Positions 22,552-34,573 of a DNA stretch of 64,000 nt are shown piece by piece; position 1 is the stretch's first letter; the number at the start of each line of letters is the position of its first letter. The translations under genes were made by a program, and so were the position numbers. Under the pieces are notes generated by a model, which did no database searches, had not been told where the DNA came from, and saw nothing but the letters and a program-made list of their open reading frames with translations. The stretch covers positions 16,003,570 through 16,067,569 of the forward strand of contig OZ023186.1 in assembly GCA_963995505.1 (NCBI GenBank), given 5' to 3'. The stretch is from Hypericum androsaemum. Taxonomy: Eukaryota; Streptophyta; Magnoliopsida; Malpighiales; Hypericaceae.

Positions 22552-22700
22552 CAAGTTGGAGCATGGAGATCAACAACGCCCAACTTACGAACAATCTCTT
22601 GTAAATGATCCTGACCTAGAGCTTTCGTGAATACATCAGCTAACTAGCAATCTGTAGGAATCTTCACTGGTGCGATTTTGCACATCTTCAAAGTAATAGA
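22552..22700 (-). pseudogene. Copia RNase H C-terminal remnant
   Basis: On the minus strand the remnant reads ADVFTKALGQDHLQEIVRKL, the conserved end of copia RNase H, with an in-frame TAG shortly before it. It directly precedes the purine tract and 3' LTR. Confidence 0.8.
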
Positions 22701-22806
22701 GACCATCGCGCTGCTTACCCACTTAAATCAGGCTCTTCGAGATTAAATCAAGCCATATTAGCAGATGGATTGGAGGGCATTGCATCGTTATCCTTGTTGA
22801 CTTTAC

Positions 22807-23632
22807 TTACAAGTTGGCAGAGCAATGTGGTGATTTGCTCATTAGTGAGTCCAGAACTTGATCCTTCATTGCTAACTTGTGCAACATACGGCTGGGAAGA
22901 AAATTAGGTGGATAGCAAGTCTTGTTGGTCTGCCGTACAACAGCATTATTGGGTTTTCTCCATCCCGGAGGGAAGGCGACCAATTCGAAGCAATTTGCTT
23001 CAAGATGCCCTAGTTTGCCACAGTGTATGCATATTGGGTGACCTCCCGAGTTACCCCGTAAGTCTCCTGCTCCATGTGGGTCTCCTCTGCACGGCTTACT
23101 CTGGAAAGTAGCCGATTCAATGATAGGGTGACGGCTAGCTGATATTTGTCGTTGTTGATATTCTTCAGAGACAAGATGGTAAGCAATACTGATACTAGGA
23201 AGTGGCTGGCTACTGAGACTCTGAGTCTTGATAGTGCAGAAAGAGTCATCGAGTCCCATCAAGAAGTTGTAGAGCTTTTCTTTTGCCCTTATTTCAGCAT
23301 CTTATTTCTGCAAATCGCAGCTACAACCATCACAAGTGCATGTTGGCAGTGGCGAAATATCATGAGCCTCATCCCAAAGGCTTTCCAACTTGGTATAGTA
23401 TGATGACATCGATAATTTTTCTTGTCGAAAGGCTAGTGATTGCGAGACGATGTTCATAAGCACGTGGTGCATTACCCTTGCCAAAATGTTCAGCTAGATC
23501 ACACCATATCTCCTCCGCTATCCGAGCACTCCTCACGTTGCTACATACATCATTTTCGATGGCAGTTTTGAGCCATTCTCTGACCATCGCATCAGCACAA
23601 ATCCAGCATTGAAGATCACTAATTGTTGCCAC
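22807..23632 (-). pseudogene. Copia gag remnant with zinc knuckle
   Basis: Three overlapping minus-strand frames together resemble copia gag (EIWCDLAEHFGKGNAPRAYE, then LSFRQEKLSMSSYYTKLESL, then the knuckle CIHCGKLGHLEANC). They are separated by frameshifts near 23370 and 23230. It would have been the structural protein of the element at 22347-24563. Confidence 0.8.
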
Positions 23633-24366
23633 CGGCTTGATAAGGCTGACTGGGATTGTTGGACGGGTGAATATAGTATGGTGACATCAGATCCATACTA
23701 TTGCCTATATGAGTGTTATCGATAGGATGGGACGAAATCGGTCCTGTGCTACTAATGGCGGGCATGGCTTTATTTGGTGTTTAGATTGCCTTAGCTTATT
23801 CAACTGGCAGACGCACCAAAAGATACGATTGATGGAAATGCTTCACCAATCTTAGTTAAAAGACAATCGTGTATTCCACTAGTTAATTGTTGGAAATACT
23901 TGGACGGAATCGGTGGAAGCTGATATCAAATCTCCTGCCATTACTCTGAAGTTGGCCTCAAAATATTTGAGGGCTTGGACCTTCTTTAATGAAGTTTCTG
24001 AAGAAAAAAAACCAAGAAGAAGACTTTTACTCGGTTGAGGAAAATTGCAGGTTTAAAGGGAACAAATGACCTCCACTCATTGATACTCCTCCAACGTGAC
24101 TAACTTGAGGGCAGAAGCAGCGAAGATACGATCGCAAGAAACCATCCAGGCCAAAACGTGGACAAACCAATCGGTGGATATCCCTCTCTGCTGGATATGC
24201 AACAATCGGTGACATGGTGGATGATGGAGAGACAATTTGACAAAGTTGATGGTTTTTGTAAAGGCTCTTGGTGGATTTACAAAATTTTGGTGCATTTTTG
24301 TGGCTGTGTTTCTTTTGATTGGGGCGGCTCTTTTATGAATAGGGTTCTAGTTTGGCTCTGATACCA

Positions 24367-24563
24367 TAATGAAATATGCCGCTTGTTTTTATTCATCGTC
24401 ATAGGAACATATATATAAGAGTTTACAAACTTGATCACCAAGTAACTAATTGATTAGGAATCTAACTTGATCGCCAAGTAACTAATTGATTAGGAATTTA
24501 ACTCGATCACCAAGTAACTAACTTATTAGGAATCTAACTTGATCATGACTTCTATTCCTAATA
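24367..24563 (-). repeat. 5' LTR of the deleted copia element
   Basis: It matches 22347-22542, including the triple GATCACCAAGTAACTAATTG array, and is directly preceded on the plus strand by the complement of the primer site. Confidence 0.85.
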
Positions 24564-24569
24564 GCTATT

Positions 24570-26040
24570 TTTTCTAAGTTGTCCATGACTATTTGTACAT
24601 GTTTTAAGGGAAAAAATTATAGGTCCTTAAGGCTACATATAATGTACTGGGAGGTCTACTTCATAGTTTTTTAGTCCGTGAGTTTCAATAAATTGAATTG
24701 ATTGATCTTTATATCCATTTTTTGGTCAATAATTCTAGAGGAATGCCAAAACTGCTCTTCTCTTCAACATAAAGCTATTATTTTACTATTTTCTTTGACT
24801 AAGTAAGACATTTTGTCAAATACAACAAATAATCTCTCTAAATTTGGTGCCATGGATCCCTATAATCATCCTTGCCCAAAGTTCGGTGCTATCTAGACAG
24901 TTGGGACTCGGGAGAGGTCTTAGCTTTTCTTAGCAGCTAGAATGACTGTAACTTGAAGTACGAGTCAAAAGATATGACTGATTTACCATATCCCGACAAC
25001 TCTTAAAGATCACAAGTCTTTGAGAGCATGTCAGGCTTCTCAAAACATCTCGTAACTTGGCCCAGTTCTTGTTCATTGTCTCTTGACACTGGGATTTACT
25101 CAGCTTTGAAAATGTAACCGAAATTTTTATTAATTTTCTGCTTCAACAATAACACTTGGTATTGAGAATCTATTAGACTAACAAATCAATGTTACATGAT
25201 TTTTAAAATGTGATTAAAAAATTTGCTATGTAGAGTTCATGTTCATCAATCCTTATGCTTTTTTACCCATAAAAAAACAACGAAGCATCAAGACAAACTA
25301 AATAACCATTCAAATAAAGTCGTATCCACATATCACAAAGAAAAAAAGTACTTTTTTTAGGGGATAAAGAAAAAAAGTACTTGGAAAGCAACGATTGAAA
25401 TTGTAATGTAGTCAAACAAATACTACTATATAATTAAATATCATAAATTACAGTGTCGACTCAAACGTGGTGATTAAAGATGAGTCTCGTAAAAAAAACA
25501 AATAAAGTGGTCGACATTCGCGAAAATATCAGGCCCAAAAAAACAACGCCCAAGAAAACGACGAGTCTTCAAGCCATGAGTACCGTATTCATCCTCTTGA
25601 TGGAGGGCGCTAGGATTCGTTCCAAAATTTTAATTAGAATAGAACGCTAATTCTTATTGTAAAATATATTAGACTTGGCTTCTATAAATAGGAGAATGGG
25701 GGTTAGATGTTCTTTAGCTTTTGACTTGCTCTAGGCAACAATATGCTAGTATAGGTAGGAGAGTTACTTGAGGCACAACCTCGCCTATAGTTTATGTACT
25801 ATGATCGTGTCGGCCCAATGGATGTAAAACTTTTGACCGGACCACGTGATATCGTGTGTCCTCTATCTCTTATATCTCTTACTATTTGTTATGGGGGTGA
25901 TACACATCAGTGTTCACGCTTCTGCTGCCCTAATATAGCGATAAGCTTCGAATTTTCTCAAAGTTATCAAAGAAACCAAAATCTGCTTATGTTCATAATG
26001 TCATTGATTATGATTTTAAAAGGGCCCGCAATAATGTGAT
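24570..26040. other. Intergenic AT-rich DNA; possible solo-LTR remnant near 25640-25900
   Basis: No gene is seen. The stretch 25640-25900 has an LTR-like look: TATAAATAGG near 25684 followed by a moderately GC-rich segment ending in a CT-rich stretch. No second copy exists in the window, so the LTR reading is weak. Confidence 0.3.
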
Positions 26041-27340
26041 GGAATGCTCTACAAATTTTTTTAAGGGTTAACAGTGGCGCGAAACCTATATTAAAAATGA
26101 GTTACAGAACAATAATAAAAAATACAGATATAAGATAAGAAACTCAAGCAAAACACGAAAGCAGTCCGATGACAGTACGATGGCACAGGTGGGGGAGCGT
26201 TAGGCAGTCGATAAAGCAAAAAGGCCAACGACCGGGATGAATTTCTACTGAAGCAAGCTTCGGCCAATAACCTCAAGACATCGTCAAGAGGGCATCTAAA
26301 TGCATACAAGAGACACTCAAATGAGAGCCAGGGTTGACTTAAATCAACCAAGACAAAGTTCTCCACCTGCAACCGTCGAACATGTAACGAGATCCAAAAG
26401 GAACTCAGATAAGGCGAAAGACAATCCAAGCAAAAGCATAAGCAGAAATCAAAATAGTGAAAGCTCGATGTTTTTACTAAACACGTGTGACTCGAGAGCA
26501 ACAACTAACACACCTACACAGAAACAACCAACGAAAGAACCAAAGACAGAAAAGCAATAAGAACAGAGAGCCAATCGGTGAGGAGATCATAGGCGACCAT
26601 CCTTCCTGGGGACTGCCGGCAGTCTCAAAAGGGCCCAGCCGTGGAGATCAGGCCAGACGAGCTGTTAGCATCGACCTCAAGATGGGAGCAGGCCTTGGAG
26701 TTCAACGGGGAGAGTGGCGTCGAGGCTGGGAGGTGTGGCAGAGGAGGTGAGCGGCTGAGCAGAGCTGGGGGTGACTGAGCGAGGATCGATAGCGATGACG
26801 GAGAGAACTGATCTGAGCAAGGGCGAGGCTGAGCGGGGCACTGGTCGGGGCAGAGCAGCAAGGCTAAAATGGCAAGGTGGAGGAGGTGAACGGCTGAGCG
26901 GAGCTGTGGGAAGGAGATCGAAAGCAGCAACCGAGACGACAGTGCCGAGGAAGGAGATTAGAAGCAGCGATGGAGGAAGCAGCAACCGAGATAATGAGAG
27001 ACAGAGGTAGAGATCGGAGACGACGGAGGTAGAGATCGGAGACGATAGAGACTGAGAAACTGAGATCAAAAACAGTGATAGAGGTAGAGATCGGGGACGA
27101 CGGAGGTGGAGATCAGAGACGATAGATCCAAGAGAAGGTGGTGGTGATGGTGGTGGTGGCGGCAATGGTGGGAGGGTATGCGGCGGGATAAAGAGGGTAT
27201 TAAACCCTAGGTAAGTGCTCTCACTGGGAGAGAGAGAAAGGCTCTCATTGGGAGAGAAAAGATGGTCTACAATTGGAGGCTTCACCTGGTGAAAGGATAT
27301 ATGATTTACCATAGTGTATCTTTATGCCTTTAGTTATGTA
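26041..27340. other. Purine-rich low-complexity region without recognised gene
   Basis: The plus strand is G/A-rich between about 26580 and 27260, with imperfect repeats around GGAGGTAGAGATCGGAGACGA (about 26990-27130). Open frames on the minus strand (for example 26677-27312) are serine/proline/leucine-rich and look like by-products of the composition. It could be part of an unrecognised transposon. Confidence 0.4.
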
Positions 27341-27399
27341 TTTATATAGGTTATTTTATGCAATATGTGCTTACAAGCACTAATATGTGTAATACATAG

Positions 27400-28790
27400 C
27401 AAGTATAATTAATTATTATATTGGTAATTTTTTTTAATAAATGTAATTTACTTATAAAAACTACATAATATTTAAGAGAAAGTAGTGCACTTGTTCTTAC
27501 AGACTGCTTTTGATAACTCTTCTCGACATGACTAAAGATATATATATGAGATAATAAAAAGACCCATTTGTTCTAGTTATTTTGTCGAGTGTTTGATAAC
27601 TTCAGTACAGAATTGTGCATTCAATACTGTTCTCTGTTTAGTACGTATAAAAGTAAAATGCCAAAGGCTATTTGGCCTAACGGTATAGGCATAGCAAGAT
27701 TTGACGGAGGTCATGGGTTCAAACCCTGACGTAGGTGTATTCTTGGTGTAATTTATCTTTAAAAAAATGCGAGTAAAATTGATCATCACATATTTGGGTG
27801 ACTTTTAATAAGAAACTACAGTAACAAAGATCAATTAAAAATAAAATAATAACATGAAATTTAATCATCCGCAAAAACTTAATCATTCTCATTACCTGCT
27901 AGATTGGTTTATTAAAAACCACAAAAATAGTCGTGAATGTGAAAGAACTATTAGCAATTAGGTTTTTCAGGAACGAGCAGTTAGGTTCATAAAGGCACTA
28001 CCCTAATTGCTTTAATCATTGTAAGACATAATTAGGTTTCAGGAACGAGCATATAATCATTTTTTAGGAACTACACACAATTAGGTTTTTATAGAGGTAA
28101 AATAATCGCATGAACATGGAGGATCTATAAAAAAATGCTAGTAATAATTGATCTATCAAATTTGTTTGAAGTAATTTGCAAAGAAAAACTTGAAAACCCT
28201 AGCAACCACGAGAGGGGACGATAGATAAAAAAAGGAAAGCATCAAAGCAATGGTAATATGGTAATAAAAAATGAGTTTATTTGTTCCCAGGACAGATTTT
28301 TTTTTCCCATTGATTCAGATGGGACAATATTTTAAGGAAGCACTTGGACAATTTTTCATCTTGTTTGAGCCATTTGTTATACCAAATACGGATTTGAGAC
28401 AAAAATTATTGCCCAAGCCTATGTGCTATACCACATGACAAACACAACCTTATTGTTCTTTTTCTTGGCAGATTTGAAACTTCTTTACTTGGAGTTACCC
28501 TGAAGTCATTAGATAATTCTTTAATGGATTTGATGAGCTTGATTAGATATGGAATGTTATAAAAAGTTTAGAATGTATCGTATTGAGAGGATCTAGATAC
28601 ACAGAAATTACACAATTTTTCGAGAACCAAGATACAATCGAGAACTTTTGTTACATTTTATACTCTGACACATCCAAAAATGGTTGAGGCAGTCGCAAAC
28701 GACGTCGAGCTAGAATAACCGAGATCTTATATCATATTAAATCCTTAATGTAAACGGCTTTGTATCCAACTACAATATATTTAATATATA
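27400..28790. repeat. Copy A of a 1.28-kb tandem duplication
   Basis: Apart from a SINE, this stretch aligns from end to end with the pieces of copy B (28795-38040), including the segments at 29820-30208, 31900-32244 and 36696-38030. Typical shared motifs are TTCTCGACATGACTAAAGAT, CAGGAACGAGCA and AATTTTTCGAGAACCAA. No ORF is conserved between the copies. Edges are approximate. Confidence 0.85.
27660..27771 (+). mobile_element. tRNA-derived SINE, copy 1
   Basis: The unit starts in a tRNA-like head with an A box (TGGCCTAACGGTATAG) and a B box (GGTTCAAACCC, about 27715-27725). It ends in an A-run and is flanked by the 8-bp direct repeat AGTAAAAT (27652-27659 and 27772-27779). These are pol III SINE features. 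It is related to the unit at 38296-38413. Confidence 0.8.
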
Positions 28791-28867
28791 GCAAATATAA
28801 TTACTTGCTACATTTGACAAAAAAATTTCTTGATAAATATAATTTACTTTGAAAAACTACATAATAT

Positions 28868-29820
28868 TAGGGGTGAGCAAATGGGATCGGGATTCGGGAT
28901 ATCCCGAAATTATTTCGGTATTCGGGAGTTCGGGATCGAGAGTTCGGTATTCGGGAGTTAATTCGGTAAAATTTTTGAGAAAATTTCGGTAATTTCGGGA
29001 TCGGTTCGGTATATACCGGTATTATTTTGGTAATACCGAAAATTCTGAAGTACTAAAGTGTAAGTTTACTAACCTATATATATAATAAAAAATTACAACC
29101 CCACCCACATCCCCTTCCAGAAATCACGATCCCCTTATCTCCTCTCTTCCCCCTCCTCTCTCTCTCGATCAACAAAAACCAAAGGGAAGAGCTTCCAATC
29201 CCACACCACCACGGCACCACCACCTCCGGTCCTCCGCCCCCACCATCCCTCCACCACCCGTCCTCTGCCTCTGGTGCGACACCACCATCCCTCTCGGATT
29301 TGTTGCAAAAATAAATTAGGATTTTAAAAATTGGAGGGTTTTTCAAATTAATATTTTACTAAGGATTTAGAGATGTTGTTCTGCTAGTACCAAGTAATTT
29401 CTGTGGTTGGTTTTACACTTTTACTTGATAGTATCTTCATATTTGTGATTTTAATTATTTATATGGTTGATTTTATTTGTGGTTTTACACTTTCGGTGGT
29501 TGTTTTTCTGTGATTTTAATTGTTTAGGATTTAGAGATTTTTTCTCTTTTTAGTATCTTCACATTTGTGATTTTAATTGTTTATAATACTTGCCAGAAAA
29601 ATTGGTTGATTGTTTCTGTTTTTGATGAATTTTTCTGCTTTTTAATGAGAATTTCGGGATTTTTGAGATTTTCGGTATTATACCAAAATTTTAATACGGT
29701 ATTCGGTAGATACCGAAATAATTTTGGTTCGGGATCGGTATGGATTTTTTTTGTAATTCGGTATTCGATATTTTTCGGGATCGATATTCGGGATTAGGAT
29801 ATCCCGAATGCTCACCCCTA
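28868..29820. mobile_element. Non-autonomous hAT-superfamily element
   Basis: A perfect 8-bp duplication CATAATAT flanks it (28860-28867 and 29821-29828), and the intact empty site is present in copy A at 27464-27471. The termini are perfect 12-bp inverted repeats TAGGGGTGAGCA. The subterminal parts are rich in ATTCGGTA, GGGATATCCCGAA and TACCGAAA motifs in both orientations. No transposase is present in the 953 bp. Confidence 0.92.
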
Positions 29821-30208
29821 CATAATATTTAAGAGGAAGTAGTGCACTTGTTCTTATAGGCTGTGTTTGGTAATTCTTCTCGACATGACTAAAGATATAT
29901 GACATAATAGTACTGAAGAGTCCCATTTATTCTAGTTATTCTGTCTAGTATTTTGTAACTTCAGTATAAAATTGGACATTCAATACTATTCTCTATTTGG
30001 TATGTGTAACGGTGAAGTCTAAGATTTTGTCAAAAAATAAAACTATCTATCATGGGAACATAAGATAATATATATTAATACGAATAAAATTGATCATCAC
30101 ATATTTGTGCCACTTTTAATAAGAAACTACATTAAAAATAAAATAATAACAAGAAATTTAATCATCTGCAAAAACTTAATCATCCTCATTGCCTGCTAGA
30201 TTGGTCTA

Positions 30209-31898
30209 TCTTACTATAATAAAAAGAACTTTCATTTTTGGTTTGGTCCGACAACGTAAAAATGACAATTTTAACTTTGGAAGATGAGCCAACAAGTACA
30301 ACAACCTCGCAGAATCTTACGGGACGGTGCGACGAGGAAAGGAAGTGCAAGGTTAGGGAAGCGCCTTACGCTCCTCCTCCACCGATCCCCGCCAATCCAA
30401 TTTCTAAATTCAATCAAATCTCAATTCCAATCCAATTTCTAATGAAACTCCCAATTCTAATTTTCAATAGAAAAAACCAAATCAACGGTGGAGGAGGAAG
30501 TCCACCATGGCAAAGGTGGAGCTTTCGGTGACATGGAGGGGACATGTGGAGGAGGAAGTTTTTGAGAAAATAAAGATGGGGAGAGAAGGTGGAAGAGGAG
30601 TGAAGGACTTGCAGGTGGTTAACGGAAGAAGAGGATGAAAAGGGATTAAGAGAAATTAGTTCAAAAGAACGACAAGAGAGAAAAAGAGATGAGTGGAGGG
30701 AGGAAGAGATACGTGGAGGAGGAAGTTACTCGAGAGAAAAAAAGATAAGAGAATAGGTGGGAGATACAAAAAGGGTCACTGGGTGGGCTTGAATTTTTTT
30801 TTTTGGTGAGTGGGCTTGAAGAGTAAGTTAAGTTTTCAGAAGTCTAAATATATAGTATTTATATATAACATATTAATAAATTAATTTCTATATTAAAAAA
30901 TAAATATTCTTATCTTATCTTACTATAATAAAGAAAACATCCTTTTTAGGCAGTTTGGTCTGATAAGTAAAAATGTATAAACTACCCCTAAATACTAAAA
31001 CTTTGAACCCAAATCTCAAATCCTAAAACTCAAATTCCAAACCTCAAATAAAAACCCCCATACCCCCGAACATCCGTACCCCCAGACTCGGACTCCTGAC
31101 TCCGGAACTCTGGATCACCGGACAGTCAGACCCCCGAACCTCGGACCTCGGGCCACTGGACCATGGACCTCAAGCCCTGGACCCCGGGACCCCCGGACCA
31201 CCGAACCCCCAACCTCGGACTACAGGAATGCCAGAACCCTAACCCCGAACGCTGGACCCGGACTCCCTCACCACCGGACCCTAGACCCGCTGACCATCGG
31301 ACTACGGACCCTAGGACAGCCGGACCCTCGACCTCGGACACCTGGAACACAAACCCCCGACCCCCCAACCACGGGACCACTGGACTGCCAGAACCCTAAC
31401 CCCGGACCCAGCCCTCTCGACTCCAATACCGTAGGACCCCTGGACCATGGACCCCCGGAACACCGGAGCCCTGAACCACAGGACCGCCAGAGCCTTGAAC
31501 TACTGGACCCCCAAACCCCTTGACCACCGGACCCCGAACCACAAACCCCCGGATAAGGGACCCCAGACAATAGACCCCCGGACCATCGGACCCCGAACCA
31601 TCGGACTGCCAAACCCCTGAACCCTCGATCCTGTACCATCAAACCTTGAACCCTCGGATCGCCAGACCCCCGACCTTGGACCCCCGGACTACGGACCCCT
31701 CGACGGCCAGACCCCCAAACCCCCGACCTCGGACGACCGGACCCCGGACCACAGATCGCCGACCTCGAAACCCCCCGGAATCCCTGACTCCGAACCTATT
31801 CTTTTTTTTTATATTTTTGTACAGCTTTAAAAAAAATCAATAAACGATATATTTTGCGAATTTTAAAAAAGAACAGCACTCGCATTGCGTGTACATAT
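30209..31898 (+). mobile_element. Helitron-like insertion(s), probably two nested or joined
   Basis: Compared with copy A, extra DNA starts after CTA at 30208. It opens with TCTTACTATAATAAAAAG, a typical plant Helitron 5' end, inserted between A and T. A second such end, TCTTACTATAATAAAG, lies at 30918. The 3' side has a short GC hairpin (ACTCGCATTGCGTGT, near 31877-31891) and ends in ACCAG where CTAG is expected. No Rep/helicase is encoded. The two 5' ends suggest one Helitron inside or beside another, but only one 3' end was found. Confidence 0.65.
31060..31795 (+). repeat. GGACC-rich minisatellite inside the Helitron-like block
   Basis: About 740 bp of imperfect repeats with a core CCCCGGACCACCGGAC (unit roughly 12-16 bp, variable). 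It is far more GC-rich than its surroundings. The open frames on both strands (proline/arginine-rich, glycine/serine-rich) follow from the repeat. Confidence 0.88.
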
Positions 31899-33015
31899 TT
31901 ACCAGAAAGTAGTCGTGAACGTGAACAAACTATTTGCAATTAAGTTTTTCAGGAACGAGCAATTAGGTTCATAGAGGCACTACCCTAATTGTTGTAATCA
32001 TTATAAGACATAATTAGGTTTTAGGAACGAGCATATAATAATTTTTTAGGATCTTGATATAATTAGGTTATTTTAGAGACAAAATAAACACATGAAAATG
32101 GAGGATCTATAAAAAATGCTAGTAATAATTGATTTATCAAATTTGTTTGAATTAATTTGTAAAGAAAAGCTTGAAAACCCCTAGCAACCAACATAGGGGA
32201 CGATAGAATAAAAAAGGAAAGCAAAGCTAATATGGTAATAAAAAGGAAAAAGTCCACATGTAGTTTCATATTTTTACAATTTAGTACCATAGAATTTCAA
32301 ATTGCTAATTTAGTCCCTGTGGCTTAAAAAAAATTTGGGCAGGTCCAGGGCAGCTACCCTATCAAATGGGCATGAAATGATTTCATTTTTGACTCGATGT
32401 GGCGGATACGTGATGACTGATTGGGTTTAGTCACTGCTGATGTGTAATACAATAAAGTACCAAAATAGTCCCAAATTTTTTAATATTTAAAAAAAATTCA
32501 AACTTCATCCTCAACCTTCCCTTTCTCTTTTCTAATACGCTTCCCACAAAAAAACCAAACCAAAAAGAATAAAAAGAAAGAAGCAAGAGAAGGCACAATG
32601 CACCACAACCCCAGCAACAAACACACTATCAAGAAAAAGAAAAGAAAAACAAACTTATATATAAAAAAGCAAAGCCCTTCACCATAGTCTGGAGACCTCG
32701 CATCACCAACCCTCTTAGACCACCCATATCAGTAAACCATCCAAACCAGTTCACGGAATAAACAATTAATTTCTCTCTCATCTACACCCAATCTAACCCA
32801 ATTCAATCCAATCTAATTACATATTTTTCTACCCACAGCAGCAAACCAGTTCACAGAATAAATAATTAATTTCTCTCTCATCCACATATTATCTACTATC
32901 ATTTTTTGGAATACTAAATTAGATAAAAATACTCGAGGTACAAATGGAAGTCAGAAATAATAAATTACGAATACAAAAATTTAAATTACAAATACATAAA
33001 TTTTAAATTACATAA

Positions 33016-34490
33016 TTAATTATCGTTCCCGAACTTTTGCCAAATATGCTCAATTAAATCACTTTTCAGAGCGTTATGAGCTTCTCTATTGCGAAGTTAT
33101 TCCCTAGCAGTCATGTAGGTTGATAGATTTCCGATGCGTTCAGTAGAGAACTGAAAAGGTTCTTCATTGTCCTCTTCATTACAGAATTCGGCCGGATCAT
33201 GATAACGGAGATATGTGTCTCGTTCGTCCTCCACTAGCAGTCATGTAGGTTGATAGATTTCTGATGCGTTCAGTAGAGAACTGAAAAGGTTCTTCATTGT
33301 CCTTTTCATTACAGAATTCGGCCGGATCATGATAACGGAGATATGTGTCTCGTTCGTCCTCCACTATCATATTGTGCAATATGATGCAAGCCATCATAAT
33401 TCTTCCCATTAACTCCTTGTCCCAAAGAAGACATGGACGTCGAATGAAAGCAAAACGAGCCTGTAGAACTCCAAAAGCTCGCTCCACATCTTTTCTAGCA
33501 GCCTCTTGATGTTGAGCGAATAACTTGTGTTTTAGGGTTATCGGAGATGTAATTGACTTGAAAAATGTAGCCCATGTAGGATATATCCCATCAGTGAGAT
33601 AATATGCCATATCATTTTGTCGACCGTTGACAACGTAACTCACTTTTGGTGCTCGGCCTTCCAAGACATCACTAAAAACAGGAGATCGGTGCAGTACATT
33701 AATATCATTGAGAGTACCGGGTGTTCCAAAGAATGCATGCCATATCCATAAGTCATATGATGCAAATGCTTCCAGAATAATTGTAGGCTTTCCGCTCCTT
33801 CCTGCATATTGCCCAGCCCATGCATTAGGACAATTTTTCTATTCCCAGTGCATACAGTCAATAGTCAATACAGCCTATCATGCCCGGGAATCCACGTTGT
33901 TCTCCGACGTACAGAAGTCTTGCCAAATCCTGTGCAATGGGCCTTCTCAGATACTCATTCCTGAAACAGAAAATTACACCTTCTACGAACTTCATGAGAG
34001 CTTCCCATGTTGTAGATGCACCCATTCGTAAGTATTCATCAACGACATCAGTTGATGTCCCATAAGCTAACACCCTTATAGCTCCAGTACATTTCTGCAA
34101 GGCTGTCAGACCAAGGGTACCTGCAGCATTTATTCTTTGTTGAAAATATTGGTCATTGGCACTAACCGACTCCACGATGCGAAGGAATAACGATCTTTGC
34201 ATGCGAAACCTTCTCCGAAAGATCTCAGGTGAATACGTTGGCCTCTTAACAAAATAGTCATTCAGCAAGCGCTCCTTACAAACTCTTCGTTCTCTGTTGA
34301 CATATCGCCTTCGCCTTGAAGGTGGTGGGACTCCCTGGGTTAGACTAGGATTGACTACGAAGGCATCCTCGAGTAAGTGATCAATTTGTCGATTTTGTTC
34401 ACTTCTTCGTGCTTCCCATTCATCAAATTCCCTGGTGAATGAAGCATTAGAACTTGAATCTGAATCTGATGTATTTTCACTGAGAGACAT
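33016..34490 (-). pseudogene. Harbinger transposase (DDE nuclease), inactivated
   Basis: The reading starts at MSLSENTSDSD (34490). It runs through the Harbinger DDE core: GCID with the first Asp, then the HAFFGTPGTLNDINVL block with the second Asp, and DVERAFGVLQARFA with the Glu. The tail LIEHIWQKFG is at 33016-33060. Lesions are a 7-bp tandem duplication (AGTCAAT, 33856-33869) that shifts the frame right after GCID, TAG at 33839-33841 in place of a Trp codon, a 130-bp tandem duplication near the 3' end, and TAA at 33097-33099. With the Myb-like partner this family cuts and rejoins element ends in the nucleus. Domestication as a host gene is unlikely given these breaks. Confidence 0.92.
33106..33365. 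repeat. 130-bp tandem duplication in the transposase pseudogene
   Basis: Units 33106-33235 and 33236-33365 differ at only about two positions, so the duplication is recent. It adds 130 bp, not a multiple of three, and truncates the reading frame at 33197. Confidence 0.93.
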
Positions 34491-34573
34491 TTGTGATGAG
34501 GTTTGATTCTCCTGAATAATATTGAAAGGCTTTTCGGTATAATTAAGTTTGTTATGGTCATAAATATATATAG

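Larger units (their letters stand above)
22347..24563 (-). mobile_element. Internally deleted Ty1/copia element
   Basis: Direct repeats 22347-22542 and 24367-24563 act as short LTRs of about 197 bp. The primer site TGGTATCAGAGCC (minus strand, 24354-24366) abuts the right one. A purine tract (minus strand GAGGAGGGAG) abuts the left one. Between them remain a gag portion and the C-terminal tail of RNase H, while protease, integrase and most of reverse transcriptase are missing. The 5-bp flanks (ACTGG and GCTAT) do not match, so an end may have been rearranged. Confidence 0.85.

Noticed and set aside
25640..25900. Solo LTR with TATAAATAGG
   Set aside because: No terminal TG...CA pair with target duplication could be fixed and no second copy exists here, so it is mentioned only as a possibility.
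26677..27312. 211-codon minus-strand frame rich in Ser, Pro and Leu
   Set aside because: Low complexity driven by imperfect GA-rich repeats on the other strand; no domain, and another overlapping frame is open as well.
27715..27725. A tRNA gene at the B-box-like sequence
   Set aside because: There is no cloverleaf with paired acceptor stem. Two copies with target duplications and A-rich tails fit a SINE instead.
31126..31843. Proline/arginine- and glycine/serine-rich frames of 65 to 124 codons
   Set aside because: They arise from the GGACC-rich minisatellite inside the Helitron-like block.
33105..33365. CRISPR-like or satellite array
   Set aside because: It is a single tandem duplication of coding sequence in a plant transposon; there are no regular short repeats with spacers anywhere in the window.
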